Shown here one piece after another: positions 29,610 through 40,440 of a stretch of 64,000 nt of DNA (position 1 is its first letter; each line of letters begins with the position of its first letter). Origin of the DNA: Arabidopsis thaliana (taxonomy: Eukaryota; Streptophyta; Magnoliopsida; Brassicales; Brassicaceae); contig NC_003070.9 in NCBI RefSeq assembly GCF_000001735.4, forward strand, positions 9,052,001-9,116,000, given 5' to 3'. The position numbers were made by a program, and so were the translations under genes. A model generated the notes under the pieces. It was not told the origin of the DNA, ran no database searches, and saw nothing but the letters and a program-made list of their open reading frames with translations.

Positions 29610-31519
29610 CATGCCTTCGTCAATAGTCTAAGTGCTTTCTGCGGGAAAAACGGTTTATAGTTATACTCCTATTTTTCCCTGAAAGGAAAGTTCCATAGCT
29701 AAATGTCCCCGAATCTGGATTTAGTCGGTTTGATGCATAAACCCGAGACCAAATCAATTATTGATAGTAACTAAACCAAAAAAAAAACGATTGCTTATTG
29801 AACCCGACCCAATATGTGTTTAAACCCTAAAATTCAAAATCCCCAAAGAGAACAAGACAAAACATGTCAATTCCACCCATATATTTACGTGAAAATCATA
29901 AATAAACTCATGGACATACACACGCACTCAATTCATCCGATGGGTAGTGTTAGATATCTCTGTTTCAGTCATTGTGAAATTCTCTGTTTCCAAGCTTGGT
30001 TTTTTGCTTCAATGGTGGTGATGATGCTTATGTGACAGTAAGCTCGACTTTTTTTTAAGACGTTTGTCTCTTCTTTATAAAACTGTGTATTGTTTTATGC
30101 AAGTAACAATTCAGATATCAATCGAAAGAGCTTGAAAGAAGAAATAGCTCTAGCAAATTATTGATATAAAAACCAAGTTTCACAGAATTGAGAAAAGAGA
30201 GATAAAACTCGTAACGTGTTCATGAATGAATGAGAGGCTAACTACGATTGCCACTATAGTAAAAGGAAAGCATTTAGAAAAAAGGAAACACAAGAGTTTT
30301 GTCACGTGAGAGTTTTGCCACATCACCACTCATTTTTCCTGCAACAAGTCGTCACTTCTCTTCTTTCCTGTAACAATTTAGTGGGGTATTAATGTGTTTT
30401 TTGGATATTGAAAATCGTCTTCTTCTTTCTCACACCATGGCTGAGAAGGAACCCCACCAATCATACTTCAATTTGTTCGATAAAAACAATTCGCAACCCA
30501 ACATTCCCAAACTCAATCAAACCATTACAGCAACATCAACGACATATATCCACCAAATCTCTTCTCTCTCTAGGGTTCGTCGATTTTGGGGTTTTTAATA
30601 TTTTCAATTTGGGAATTTTTGATTTTGGGGTTATAGAACTGCAATCGGGTTGTAAACGGCTGAATTACTGTTAAGTCTGGTTATAATTAGGTTTAGTTTG
30701 GTTTATCAATCGGTAAGGTATAGAGTAAACCGACTAAACCCAGTTCCGTGGGATTATGGATCTCGAACTATTTATTCGGGGACATATAGCTATGGAACTT
30801 TCCTTTCTGGGAGAAATAGGAGTATAACTACCAATTCATGGATATATAGACCGAGGTCAAAGTTTGGGCTATATCTAGCATGATGCGATACTTCTAGTGG
30901 GGAAATATACCGTTTTTCCGCTTTCTGCGTTCCAGTTTTCTCATAGTCTAGGATTCGATTATCAAACAGAAAGGCTAAATGCTTTTTGTGGACTGTGGAC
31001 ACCTGAGCCTATGTACGCGACTAGCGATATGGTTACTAAACATTGTATTTGTATCACAGAAAGGGTTCTGATACGTGACTAGCGAGATATATGGTTCTAC
31101 TAAACATTGTATCACAGAAAGGTTTTGATCGATATGCACCAACAATAAGTTAGAAAACTATACAAATCAATAAACAAAACATGGAATTTACGTTGACAAC
31201 TTCAAAGTTTAAACCAAAACGTTTCCTCTGTCATGGTTGCCGATAATTTTTAATTGTATATGTGAAAGGAGAAATCTTCTATAAAATATGTATATAAAAA
31301 AAATATCCATAAGACCATAATTGTTTTTGAATTTGCAAGCAAGTTGTTGTAGTCTTCTGATATTATTTAGAGAGAAAAGAACCGACACATCCTGGAAAAC
31401 ATATTTGAAACGTGGTTTTGGAACATAAAGCAAAGGTTTTGCAAGGTCAATTATAAAATCTGTATGTATTAAGACAATATATATGTTTGTGTATCTTGGA
31501 ACGAAATCTAATAGATAAC

Positions 31520-31690
31520 TTATATTTACAAGTCGAATGATAGAGAATATGGAAAAATTATTTTGCTTGTTCCTTATAGCAACTAGGGCTGCACTAATGA
31601 CGTCCAATTTGGATTGAAAACTTCAAAGTCTACCCATCCGGTTTAGGAATATGGTAAGGGGTAGCTACCAAAGACTTCTTCCTAAGTTTT
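31520..31690 (+). promoter_or_regulatory. Extensin upstream module, plus-strand gene
   Basis: In gene orientation GGGGTAGCTACCAAAGAC at about 31658-31675 matches the module of the paralogue (27722-28083 on the other strand), with further similarity leftward to about 31520. It lies 213-383 bp before the ATG. Confidence 0.55.
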
Positions 31691-31807
31691 ACCTTTAACA
31701 ATTTCTCAAGTTAATTTGACTTATTTAAAAATATAACCATGTTGCACTAAGAAACATATATACATAAACTTAAATAAACAACCATACCAGTTGCAGTGAT
31801 GACCGGC

Positions 31808-31814
31808 TATATAA
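31808..31814 (+). promoter_or_regulatory. TATA box of the plus-strand extensin gene
   Basis: TATATAA in GGCTATATAAACCGC, 89-95 bp before the ATG at 31903, a good position for a TATA box with a leader of about 60 nt. Confidence 0.65.
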
Positions 31815-31902
31815 ACCGCTAGTTTGTAATTAACAACACATTCAAAAATAATTTGGTTAGAGAGTCTTAAACGAAACTAAGAGAGCACACAAGTTTCTCA
31901 AC

Positions 31903-33234
31903 ATGGCCAGTCCTAATTGGCCATCTTTACTTATGGTGGTCTTAGCCTTGTATTCCATGGTTGCGTATACAAGTGCTCAATACTCTCCAACACCAACACC
32001 GTATTCACCGCTTCCGCCATATGTTTACAACAGTCCTCCACCATATGTTTATAACTCTCCATCGCCTCCTCCATATGTTTACAAACCCCCTCCATATATC
32101 TACAGTTCTCCCCCACCACCTCCTTACGTCTATAGCTCCCCACCACCTCCTCCATATGTTTACAACTCTCCCCCACCACCTCCCTACGTCTATAGCTCCC
32201 CTCCACCTCCTCCATATGTTTACAAGTCTCCCCCACCACCTCCCTATGTCTACAGCTCCCCACCACCTCCTCCATATGTTTACAAGTCCCCGCCACCACC
32301 TCCTTATGTCTATAGCTCTCCACCACCTCCTCCTTATGTCTATAGTTCCCCACCACCACCACCATATGTTTATAAGTCTCCTCCACCACCTCCTTACGTC
32401 TATAGTCCTCCACCACCACCGCCATATGTCTACCAATCTCCTCCACCACCTCCTTACGTATATAGCTCTCCACCTCCTCCTCCTTATGTCTACAAGTCGC
32501 CTCCTCCACCACCTTACGTCTACTCTTCTCCACCACCACCTCCATATGTCTACAAATCTCCTCCACCTCCTCCTTATGTCTATAGCTCTCCACCACCTCC
32601 TCCATATGTTTACAAGTCTCCGCCACCACCTCCTTACGTCTACAGTTCTCCACCACCACCTCCATATGTCTACAAATCTCCACCACCGCCTCCTTATGTG
32701 TACAGCTCACCACCACCACCTCCTTATGTTTACAAATCTCCTCCACCACCTCCCTACGTCTATAGCTCGCCTCCACCACCTCCCTACGTATATAGCTCGC
32801 CACCACCACCTCCATATGTTTACAGCTCGCCACCGCCTCCTCCATATGTATATAAGTCTCCTCCACCACCTCCTTATGTCTATACTTCACCACCACCTCC
32901 TCCATATGTTTACAAGTCTCCTCCACCACCTCCATACGTCGATAGCTACTCACCACCACCGGCTCCATATGTTTATAAGCCTCCTCCATATGTTTACAAG
33001 CCTCCTCCATATGTCTATAACTACTCTCCACCGCCAGCTCCATATGTTTACAAACCTCCCCCATATGTCTATAGCTACTCTCCACCGCCGGCTCCATATG
33101 TTTACAAGCCTCCTCCATATGTCTATAGCTACTCTCCACCGCCGGCTCCATATGTTTACAAGCCTCCTCCATATGTCTATAGTTCGCCATCACCACCGCC
33201 TTACTATAGCTCTCCCTCTCCACCACTATACTAA
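31903..33234 (+). CDS. Extensin-like hydroxyproline-rich cell-wall protein, paralogue
   Basis: A single exon encodes 443 residues (I believe AT1G26250). The signal peptide MASPNWPSLLMVVLALYSMV is followed by a short SPTPTPYSP linker and about thirty SPPPPPYVY units. The C-terminal region switches to another repeat: SYSPPPAPYVYKPPPYVY, an 18-residue (54-bp) unit present about three times, then ends SPSPPPYYSSPSPPLY. The Tyr-rich end is suited to cross-linking. It is transcribed divergently from the extensin gene at 26140-27576, 4.3 kb apart. Third-position changes between units are more frequent than in the neighbour, so this array looks less recently homogenised. Confidence 0.94.
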   Translation: MASPNWPSLLMVVLALYSMVAYTSAQYSPTPTPYSPLPPYVYNSPPPYVYNSPSPPPYVYKPPPYIYSSPPPPPYVYSSPPPPPYVYNSPPPPPYVYSSPPPPPYVYKSPPPPPYVYSSPPPPPYVYKSPPPPPYVYSSPPPPPYVYSSPPPPPYVYKSPPPPPYVYSPPPPPPYVYQSPPPPPYVYSSPPPPPYVYKSPPPPPYVYSSPPPPPYVYKSPPPPPYVYSSPPPPPYVYKSPPPPPYVYSSPPPPPYVYKSPPPPPYVYSSPPPPPYVYKSPPPPPYVYSSPPPPPYVYSSPPPPPYVYSSPPPPPYVYKSPPPPPYVYTSPPPPPYVYKSPPPPPYVDSYSPPPAPYVYKPPPYVYKPPPYVYNYSPPPAPYVYKPPPYVYSYSPPPAPYVYKPPPYVYSYSPPPAPYVYKPPPYVYSSPSPPPYYSSPSPPLY

Positions 33235-35213
33235 CCATTTACATACATGATGAAGCGAGACTCAAAGTAAGAGTGTATTTAATAAGTGTATCCACACGGT
33301 TTAAAAGCTTTCCCTTTCGAGACGTTGTCATTATAAGAAATGGAATTATGTGTGTACTTAAATATCTATGTGCATTTTCGCTTTGGCTTTTTGCTTTTGA
33401 TGTTGTTTTTCCTTTGAAAAGACCAATGTTTTGTCTTCCATTTATAACTGTTGAATAAATTCAATATTTTTTAGACGATCGGGTAAATATATTGAACAAA
33501 CGTTGTAGTAAAGATCATATGGAAGTTTCAAGAGTCAGTAGCTCAACCGTTTATATCTAAGAACATTTAAAGTTAGCGGTATGATGGATTTGAATACCGA
33601 CTGTAATAAAACTAGTTTAAATTGTTATATATGGCCGAAATTTATATGGAAACTGAAACTTGAAAGCTTTAGTATATCTTAGTTTCTATCTTAATTAGTA
33701 CATGTATTGTAAAGGTCAATACGAGGATTGATTGATTCATTTCAACAAGAATATAAAGCGAAAATTTCCTAATTATATATTTTAATATATGTATAGACTT
33801 AGTCTAGGGGCATGCAATTAACATTTTTGATCCGGCATGGATGGTTCTCAAATTGGTATTCTAAGTTGATCATCCTTAAATGGATATTAAAATATTTTCA
33901 AAGTCACGAATTCGAACACCAACGCCAAAATATGACTGAAAAACATTATAAATTTATCATAGCTTAGTTTCCATACAAGACAATAGATCCATAATTTTTG
34001 TTTAACTAGAAAATGTTATAAAAAAAAAACAAAGGTATGGGAGAAAAAAAAACACATCCAAAACCACTGTTTAGGTGGGCTTGTCTTCAGGACGGGCACC
34101 ACAACTCACCAGTTTTGAGAATCACACGACCTAAAATCACACACAAAAATCTAGGAAGAAATGATAAAAGTAAAAGGTGTGGGTTGAATATTCTTAAAAT
34201 ATTTATTTAGGTCTTTAGCAATTGAAAGTCCCAAGGCCAACTAATTATGTCCTCGGCCCTCGTGCTCACCGGACCGTCCAGCAGCTCCCTCCTTCACTTT
34301 TGCATAATAGTTTAACAATTTAAGTGGTGTCAAAAAAAAAAACGATTACAGCTTGATATTGGGTTGATAGGTAAATCGTGATAAAACATACAACATTTTT
34401 CTAAGCACATATTAAGTTGATCTAATCTAAAATGATTCTTTTACTTTCATAGGAGCTAGCTCGACAATTACACGAGTTGTGCTATCTTTGGATGGGCATG
34501 CATGTAAATTACTCTTTTAGAATTCCAAAATTTGGACCTATGACACTACTCACTAGCCAAAAATCTCTAAGAATTGAGATTAATGTCTTCATTTTTTATT
34601 TGAGACGTTAATTTCATCGGATTTGTTAGGCTTCTTTTGTATGAAATCCTTAGTTTTGCATTTGACCATTTCTCAAAACACCCTAACATTTTTAATGTTC
34701 AGATCATGGCTGTGTTTAATGTTTATGTTTAATGATCATAAGCTCTGTTTTTAATGCAAGCGTGGGTATATGAATTCAGGAACTTTTTTTTTTTCATTCT
34801 TCTTAAACTCGTTTTTAACTCTCCATCTCTAAAAAGACCATCAACGCTCTTCTCTTTATTGCAGCAGAAACAGAACCCAGTTCAATAAAGCTTTTTGGTA
34901 AGAAAATTTGAAAGGAAAAGATATTTGAAAACTCGTAGAGAGAAAGTGGCACAGAATCTGAAATTCTGACACTTTTTACCACGAATAATGATTCTCTTTT
35001 GAAAAACATGACTCAATGTTTTCTTTATCTTTTTCTCTGAATTAAGGTTTGTTTGTACTTAAAGTATGCTCCTTTATCTACCGTTGACTGATTCTACTCT
35101 TTTATTCTCAACTTTTCTCTGATTTGCTCGTGTGTTTACTTCAATTCCTCAGTTCTTGTGTAGAAAGTTGAGTTTCATGTGATCAAAATTGGGGCTTTAC
35201 TACTTTTAAGAGA
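33235..35213. other. Intergenic region; CIB5 promoter and leader at right end
   Basis: AT-rich, with no protein-like ORF from 33470 to 34790. The CIB5 leader probably begins near 34790 (CTTTTTTTTTTTCATTC then AACTCGTTTTTAACTCTCC). A GTTTGTTTG donor-like site near 35047 and a pyrimidine-rich TTCCTCAG near 35152 suggest a leader intron. Confidence 0.45.
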
Positions 35214-37035
35214 ATGAGTGACAAAGACGAGTTTGCCGCAAAGAAGAAGGATTTGGTCAATACGCCAGTGGATTTGTATCCTCCGGAGAATCCAATGTTG
35301 GGTCCTTCTCCGATGATGGATTCATTCAGAGAAACTCTTTGGCATGATGGTGGTTTCAATGTCCACACAGATGCAGACACTTCCTTTAGAGGTAATAATA
35401 ATATTGATATACCTCTTGAAATGGGTTGGAATATGGCTCAGTTCCCTGCAGATTCAGGATTCATTGAGCGTGCTGCAAAGTTTTCTTTTTTTGGATGTGG
35501 TGAAATGATGATGAACCAACAACAATCATCTCTTGGAGTTCCAGATTCAACTGGCTTGTTTCTTCAAGATACACAGATTCCTAGTGGATCCAAACTAGAT
35601 AATGGTCCTCTTACTGATGCATCTAAGTTAGTGAAAGAGAGATCGATTAATAATGTATCAGAGGATTCTCAATCTAGTGGAGGTAATGGTCATGATGATG
35701 CTAAGTGTGGGCAAACATCTTCCAAGGGGTTTAGTAGTAAGAAGAGGAAAAGAATTGGGAAGGTATAGAGATTTGTAGCACTCCTTTTGTATTTTGTGTT
35801 TTTTGGTCTTTCGTTGATAATATTTCTGTTGGTAGGATTGTGAAGAAGAAGAAGATAAAAAGCAAAAGGATGAGCAAAGTCCAACTTCAAATGCGAACAA
35901 GACAAACAGTGAGAAGCAACCTTCTGATTCTTTAAAGGATGGGTATATTCACATGAGGGCACGAAGAGGCCAGGCTACTAATAGTCACAGTCTTGCTGAA
36001 AGAGTAGGAACAATATTTTTTTGAAGTTGAATAGAAAGCAAATTTCTTTTGTTGTTGTATTTGAATTTGGTTAAACTTGTTATCGTAGGTAAGAAGAGAA
36101 AAAATCAGTGAAAGGATGAAGTTCTTGCAAGATCTTGTGCCAGGTTGCGACAAGGTAAGTCCTTTTCTTTTTAGATGTTGATGTCTACATGTAGAAGAAT
36201 GGAAGCTGAAGCTGTTTTCTTTTCATATAAATGGGACATTGCATTTATTGTGTAGGTGACTGGTAAGGCAGTTATGCTCGATGAAATCATTAACTATGTG
36301 CAATCACTTCAATGCCAAATCGAGGTTTCCCTTTGTTTGCTTTGGGAATTTCCTATTTTCTTAGTGTCTGTTCTTGAGACTTCATTTAATTAGCAACCTC
36401 ACTTTGTGTTAGTTACTTCTTCCATGCATTTCAGTTTTTATCGATGAAACTTTCGGCTGTGAATCCTGTGCTCGATTTTAACCTCGAAAGCCTCCTTGCA
36501 AAAGATGTAACATATGTTGAAACCCTTCTCTTTCTTATCATTTGACGAGTAACTTCATTGATATGATGTTGATGTCTTCTATATATTCATGCAGGCTCTT
36601 CAATCATCTGCACCGACATTTCCCCACAACATGTCGATGCTTTATCCTCCTGTATCGTATCTCTCTCAAACAGGATTCATGCAACCGAACATTTCCTCAA
36701 TGTCGCTATTGAGTGGAGGATTAAAACGGCAGGTACATATATTTGGTTGCGCATTGTACTCCAACAATAAACATATCTTTGCAGAATCATTTCTTTCTCT
36801 TGCATTCATCTAATATTGTTAGTGAGTTTTGAACAGGAAACACATGGATATGAAAGTGATCACCACAATCTTGTCCACATGAACCATGAAACCGGCACTG
36901 CACCTGATCATGAAGATACAACAGGTGAAAGTAAAAGCCCTATAAGTTTCATACTTTTGTAACCAGATACTTGAAACTCGCTAAAGCTTTTCATGTTTAT
37001 CTGATCTTACAGCTGACATGAAGGTGGAGCCGTAG
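35214..37035 (+). CDS. CIB5: CIB5, basic helix-loop-helix transcription factor
   Basis: CRYPTOCHROME-INTERACTING BASIC-HELIX-LOOP-HELIX 5 (I believe AT1G26260), 390 residues in eight exons: 35214-35762, 35836-36003, 36089-36154, 36256-36324, 36435-36506, 36595-36732, 36837-36924, 37013-37035. The basic region [20 protein letters not shown] keeps the H-E-R residues for E-box/G-box recognition; helix 2 is [21 protein letters not shown] nuclear signal SKKRKRIGK ends exon 1. Members of the CIB subfamily heterodimerise and act with blue-light cryptochrome CRY2 to promote FT expression and flowering. The protein ends DMKVEP, a sumoylation-type consensus at the very C-terminus. The bHLH is split over exons 2 to 4, as usual in this family. 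Confidence 0.95.
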
Positions 37036-37821
37036 ATGTTTCTTCTTCACTTTGTACTCAGCTTTAGCTGCTGATATAGTGCGCCGCGGTCGAGAATTTT
37101 ATTAACTTCGAACAGAAGAGTGAAAACGAAACAGAGGAGGAAGCAGATTTTGTCTTTGAAATATTGACAGCTCCCGGAGAAAGAGTCGAGAGTAAGAATC
37201 AACAATGTTGTGTAATGAATAGCTACTGTCTGCTTCTTTTGTAGCTATTGTCTGCTTCTTTTTTGTACATATAAATCCATGCAAGGGAAGAGGAATGTTA
37301 ATTCAACACATGTGCACAACATGATCATCACATATGTACTTCAACTTGATCAATCGGAATTAGCTCTACTTGGCAACCAAATCTTCAAACACTAATAATG
37401 TCACGAATCCCTCACAATTTGATGAACGATTCAAACAGTGAAGCTAAATGTGGTGTACTCGATAGAAGCAGCCATTGGCATGATATAGAACGATTGACGG
37501 GTGATGATATGAAACAACAAAATGAAACAAAGCTCTCTAACTTTTCTTTTCTTTTCTTTTTTCCAAATCTACAAGTTATTTATATCACAAAAGATTTTAA
37601 GAAGTTAAAACAAAATGACAAACGAAACAAATGACTAATTTCTCTTCATCTCTCGAGACTCCTCCATACTAAAAGCTGAGAGTAACCAACGAATATTTAC
37701 ACTAAATCCATTCCACTCATATCTTCACCTTTACGCGTTTCCAACAATCCAGTCTAAGCAAAGCCCTTAGAAACACGACTTTACACGATCCTTTTATTCT
37801 TCTTCTTCTTCTTCAGTCTTC
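37036..37821. other. CIB5 3' UTR and intergenic DNA
   Basis: The CIB5 trailer includes a tandem duplication of GTAGCTATTGTCTGCTTCTT near 37225-37265. A 78-codon ORF at 37398-37634 (ATG in an AT-rich setting) has no family resemblance. The right end holds the 3' UTR of the minus-strand PI4-kinase gene. Confidence 0.45.
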
Positions 37822-39714
37822 TCAAAACTGACAAGAAGTCCCCAGCCTCTGCCTCTGCTTCTGTCCTAAAGTTATCGACTTGCGCTTTTCAATGGCTGGA
37901 TAAAGCAGCTCTTGATATTTCTCCAGGAAAATCGTCCACTCTTCTTCGCTCATATCCGACAGCTTCACAAAGCTTGTGCTTGATGGGATCTGTTCGTCTG
38001 CACTTCTGTGAGCAGATGATGCATATGCGCTCTCCACTCTTGCTCCTGGGTGTTTCTGATACTTCTGACTCTTCTCACCAAGAAGAGTGCTTTTGAGAGA
38101 CATTGAAAGCTTAATCGTCGGCATTTTCTCTAGATCAGCTCTGTCATTCTCTTCCTCCTCTCTGTCTTCTTCTTCTTCTTCTTCCCCATCCTCTGTTGTT
38201 TCTTCCACCTTTGACAACTGACCACGAGCATTTCCAAACGTGAGTCCGAGTGGTAATGCTAGTTTTTTCGTACAATCAGTTACTTCCTCACAATCTATAT
38301 CAAACTGGAATTCAATATCATTTCCCAAGTCTGATCTTGGGGACTCAGCGTCTTTCTCTCCTATCAAACTCATAGCCTCAAGACAAACCACTTCAATCTC
38401 ACTCGGCTCCTCATCTCCAGGACGAACCTCTCTAGTCATCATCTCACCAATTTCAGCCAAACAAAGGCCATTAGCAGCAGCTTCCTTGAGAAAAATTGTG
38501 CAGAGAACTAGAACACGGAGACTGGCCTCTCGTACCATTGGAAGTTCCCTCCGCAGCATCTCACAATCTCCTAAAGGATCCAGATTTGCTATGTACTTCA
38601 GCTCATCTTCAGAGAATGGGATCGATGCCTGTGGCCAATGAATCCACTCAAAGTAAGGGTCCTCTAGAGTTTCAGGCAAGCAAAGACCATGATCGATTGG
38701 AACTAGCTCCACCTGGCCAAACATACCATCACCATCCAGTTTCTTGACCAAAAGGTTCCCTGAGTGCCTATCTGTATTTAAGATTCTGATGTCAAGAATC
38801 CCTATACGGTGTACAGCTGAAACAGGGAAATTTGATGTTCCGTGCTCGCTAGCATCATAATCATGAGGTATGAACTGCTGCAAGGAAGCAATCTTGCTCA
38901 CCAACATCTTCTCCATAGGCTTGCTTGCCTTCACTCCATCGTTGACATTAAAGATAGAGTGAGTAATCTTCACAAGAGCAGTGGGAGGAACATTTGCAAA
39001 ATGCTCCTTGTCGAGAAGATAAGCCGCAACTTCTCTGTAGCCTGTTTCCCCAACCCGTACTGAACGCTTCAACCCAGGTTGTCCAAGCGCCTTACCAACA
39101 AAACCTTTTGGGTTATTAGGAGCATAAGGCTCCTCATCAGTTGGTTTAACAATTGCAACACTCTCTCCACGGCTGTTCTTAAAGTAATAGGCCCCTCCAA
39201 GCCCACTATTAACAGCAACTGGATCAATGCCCTTCTTCACTGCTTTTGTAATATCCTTCGCCATTTGCCTCACGAAAGAGAAAGAAACAGAGTTCCCAAG
39301 AATTTCAATAGGACTGCTCTCATCTCTTCTCTGCTGAAGGTCAGCCCTCATTGGGGAAAGACACGGAGTCGATGAGCTCCTATGAAAGTTGTTCCGAGTT
39401 AGAAGAAGAGGAGAATCACTTCTAACAGCTGTAAGATCATTTTTAAGCACCAAATCCCCAAAGGTCAACGAGCTTTCCTCAATGGGGAAATTAAGAGCAA
39501 CCTGCAACTTCCTTTTCACAGTGTGCGCGTTATCACTACGATCCAACTCCAACCCCAGTACACAACCAGTCTCTGTCTGAACAAAAACCCGCCTACGACC
39601 CACAGGTGTCTTCATTCCTACCTTGTTAAATTCACGAAATTCCCCATTCAGGGGACTCTTCACTAGTGCCACTGCCATTTGTGTCTTAATAGGACTGTCA
39701 AGCTTACGTGACAT
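37822..39714 (-). CDS. PI4KG5: Type II phosphatidylinositol 4-kinase gamma (PI4K gamma 5)
   Basis: A single coding exon encodes 630 residues (I believe AT1G26270). Residues about 39-105 (RRVFVQTETGCVLGLELDRS, then KRKLQVALNFP) look like one degenerate ubiquitin-like domain. The PI3/4-kinase domain (about 160-430) has the nucleotide-binding segment GGAYYFKNSRGESVAIVKP, the catalytic ILNTDRHSGNLLVKK with DRHxxN, and the metal-binding PIDHGLCLPE. Downstream is a Glu-rich stretch (EDGEEEEEEDREEEEND) and a conserved C-terminal helix EEEWTIFLEKYQELL. Plant gamma-class members have been reported as protein kinases as well as lipid-kinase-like; this member has been connected to auxin and leaf growth. 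The conserved N-terminus MSRKLDSPIKTQMAVALVKS supports the start. Confidence 0.93.
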   Translation of the reverse strand: MSRKLDSPIKTQMAVALVKSPLNGEFREFNKVGMKTPVGRRRVFVQTETGCVLGLELDRSDNAHTVKRKLQVALNFPIEESSLTFGDLVLKNDLTAVRSDSPLLLTRNNFHRSSSTPCLSPMRADLQQRRDESSPIEILGNSVSFSFVRQMAKDITKAVKKGIDPVAVNSGLGGAYYFKNSRGESVAIVKPTDEEPYAPNNPKGFVGKALGQPGLKRSVRVGETGYREVAAYLLDKEHFANVPPTALVKITHSIFNVNDGVKASKPMEKMLVSKIASLQQFIPHDYDASEHGTSNFPVSAVHRIGILDIRILNTDRHSGNLLVKKLDGDGMFGQVELVPIDHGLCLPETLEDPYFEWIHWPQASIPFSEDELKYIANLDPLGDCEMLRRELPMVREASLRVLVLCTIFLKEAAANGLCLAEIGEMMTREVRPGDEEPSEIEVVCLEAMSLIGEKDAESPRSDLGNDIEFQFDIDCEEVTDCTKKLALPLGLTFGNARGQLSKVEETTEDGEEEEEEDREEEENDRADLEKMPTIKLSMSLKSTLLGEKSQKYQKHPGARVESAYASSAHRSADEQIPSSTSFVKLSDMSEEEWTIFLEKYQELLYPAIEKRKSITLGQKQRQRLGTSCQF

Positions 39715-39753
39715 GAGTGTGGAGACAAAAAATCACAGCCTTTGCGACTATGG

Positions 39754-40247
39754 CTGCACAAGTTAGTTTCTTCCCACTTTCAATACAGGTGACTAGATCC
39801 AACACCAGATGTTAAACTGAAGAACTCTTTCAAACGGTGGAAAAGACCATCAACCGAACCAATCCTCAAGCTCAATAATGAATTAGACTCCACGACGAGC
39901 TTCCATAGTTAAAACAATCTACAAAGAGAGGAATTAAATCGAACGTGAGTAAGAACACAAAACCAAAACTTTAAGTCCAACATAGATCCCTGAAAATAAC
40001 AAATGGAAGCAACAAAAGCATTTGAAGATATCTAATTTTCTTAATCCAGCTTGATCTAGTTAACAATCAACAACATTGAACTAATACAAAAAACATAAGC
40101 TCGATATGAGATTTGAATAATTAATAGCAATCTCAGACCTATGAATCAAATCAGGAAACAAACAACCGAGGAACGTATTAAGAAACATCTTCAAAACTCC
40201 ATTTTTGTCAAGACAACAACAAATCTACAGAAAAATGGAAGACTCAC
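39754..40247 (-). other. Probable 5' UTR intron of the PI4-kinase gene
   Basis: On the minus strand TTCTG/GTGAGTC (donor at 40247) and ACTTGTGCAG (acceptor ending at 39754) delimit 494 nt; the second exon starts 39 nt before the ATG. The first leader exon would run from about 40440 to 40248. Confidence 0.6.
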
Positions 40248-40440
40248 CAGAACTCGACGACGAATGACAATGACGCGCCGGCGAGAGAAAACAATGGATA
40301 TCGGATCAATGAGCTAGATTTAACGATTAACGGAGACGAGAAGCTCGAAAAGCGAAACCAGTAGAGAAGAAAACAAAAAAAAATCAACTCGTTACGAGTC
40401 GACTCAGATAGGTCTCGCTTTGAAGAAGAAGCTGTTTTTT

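Larger units (their letters stand above)
28084..31519. other. Long non-coding interval between the divergent extensin genes
   Basis: Holds no recognised gene. An 81-codon ORF (28901-29146, +) and a short ORF at 30437-30598 starting MAEKEPHQSYFNLFDK have protein-like stretches but no family I know and may be gene relics. A CACGTG cluster lies at 29564-29609, with another CACGTG near 30303. Confidence 0.4.

Noticed and set aside
31931..33250. Long antisense and second-frame ORFs, plus a Trp/Arg-rich antisense ORF, over the second extensin gene
   Set aside because: Repeat shadows with no signal peptide or family; stops are missing only because of the unit composition.
38240..39580. Several plus-strand ORFs inside the PI4-kinase exon
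   Set aside because: Antisense shadows of a strongly coding exon with intact kinase motifs on the minus strand.
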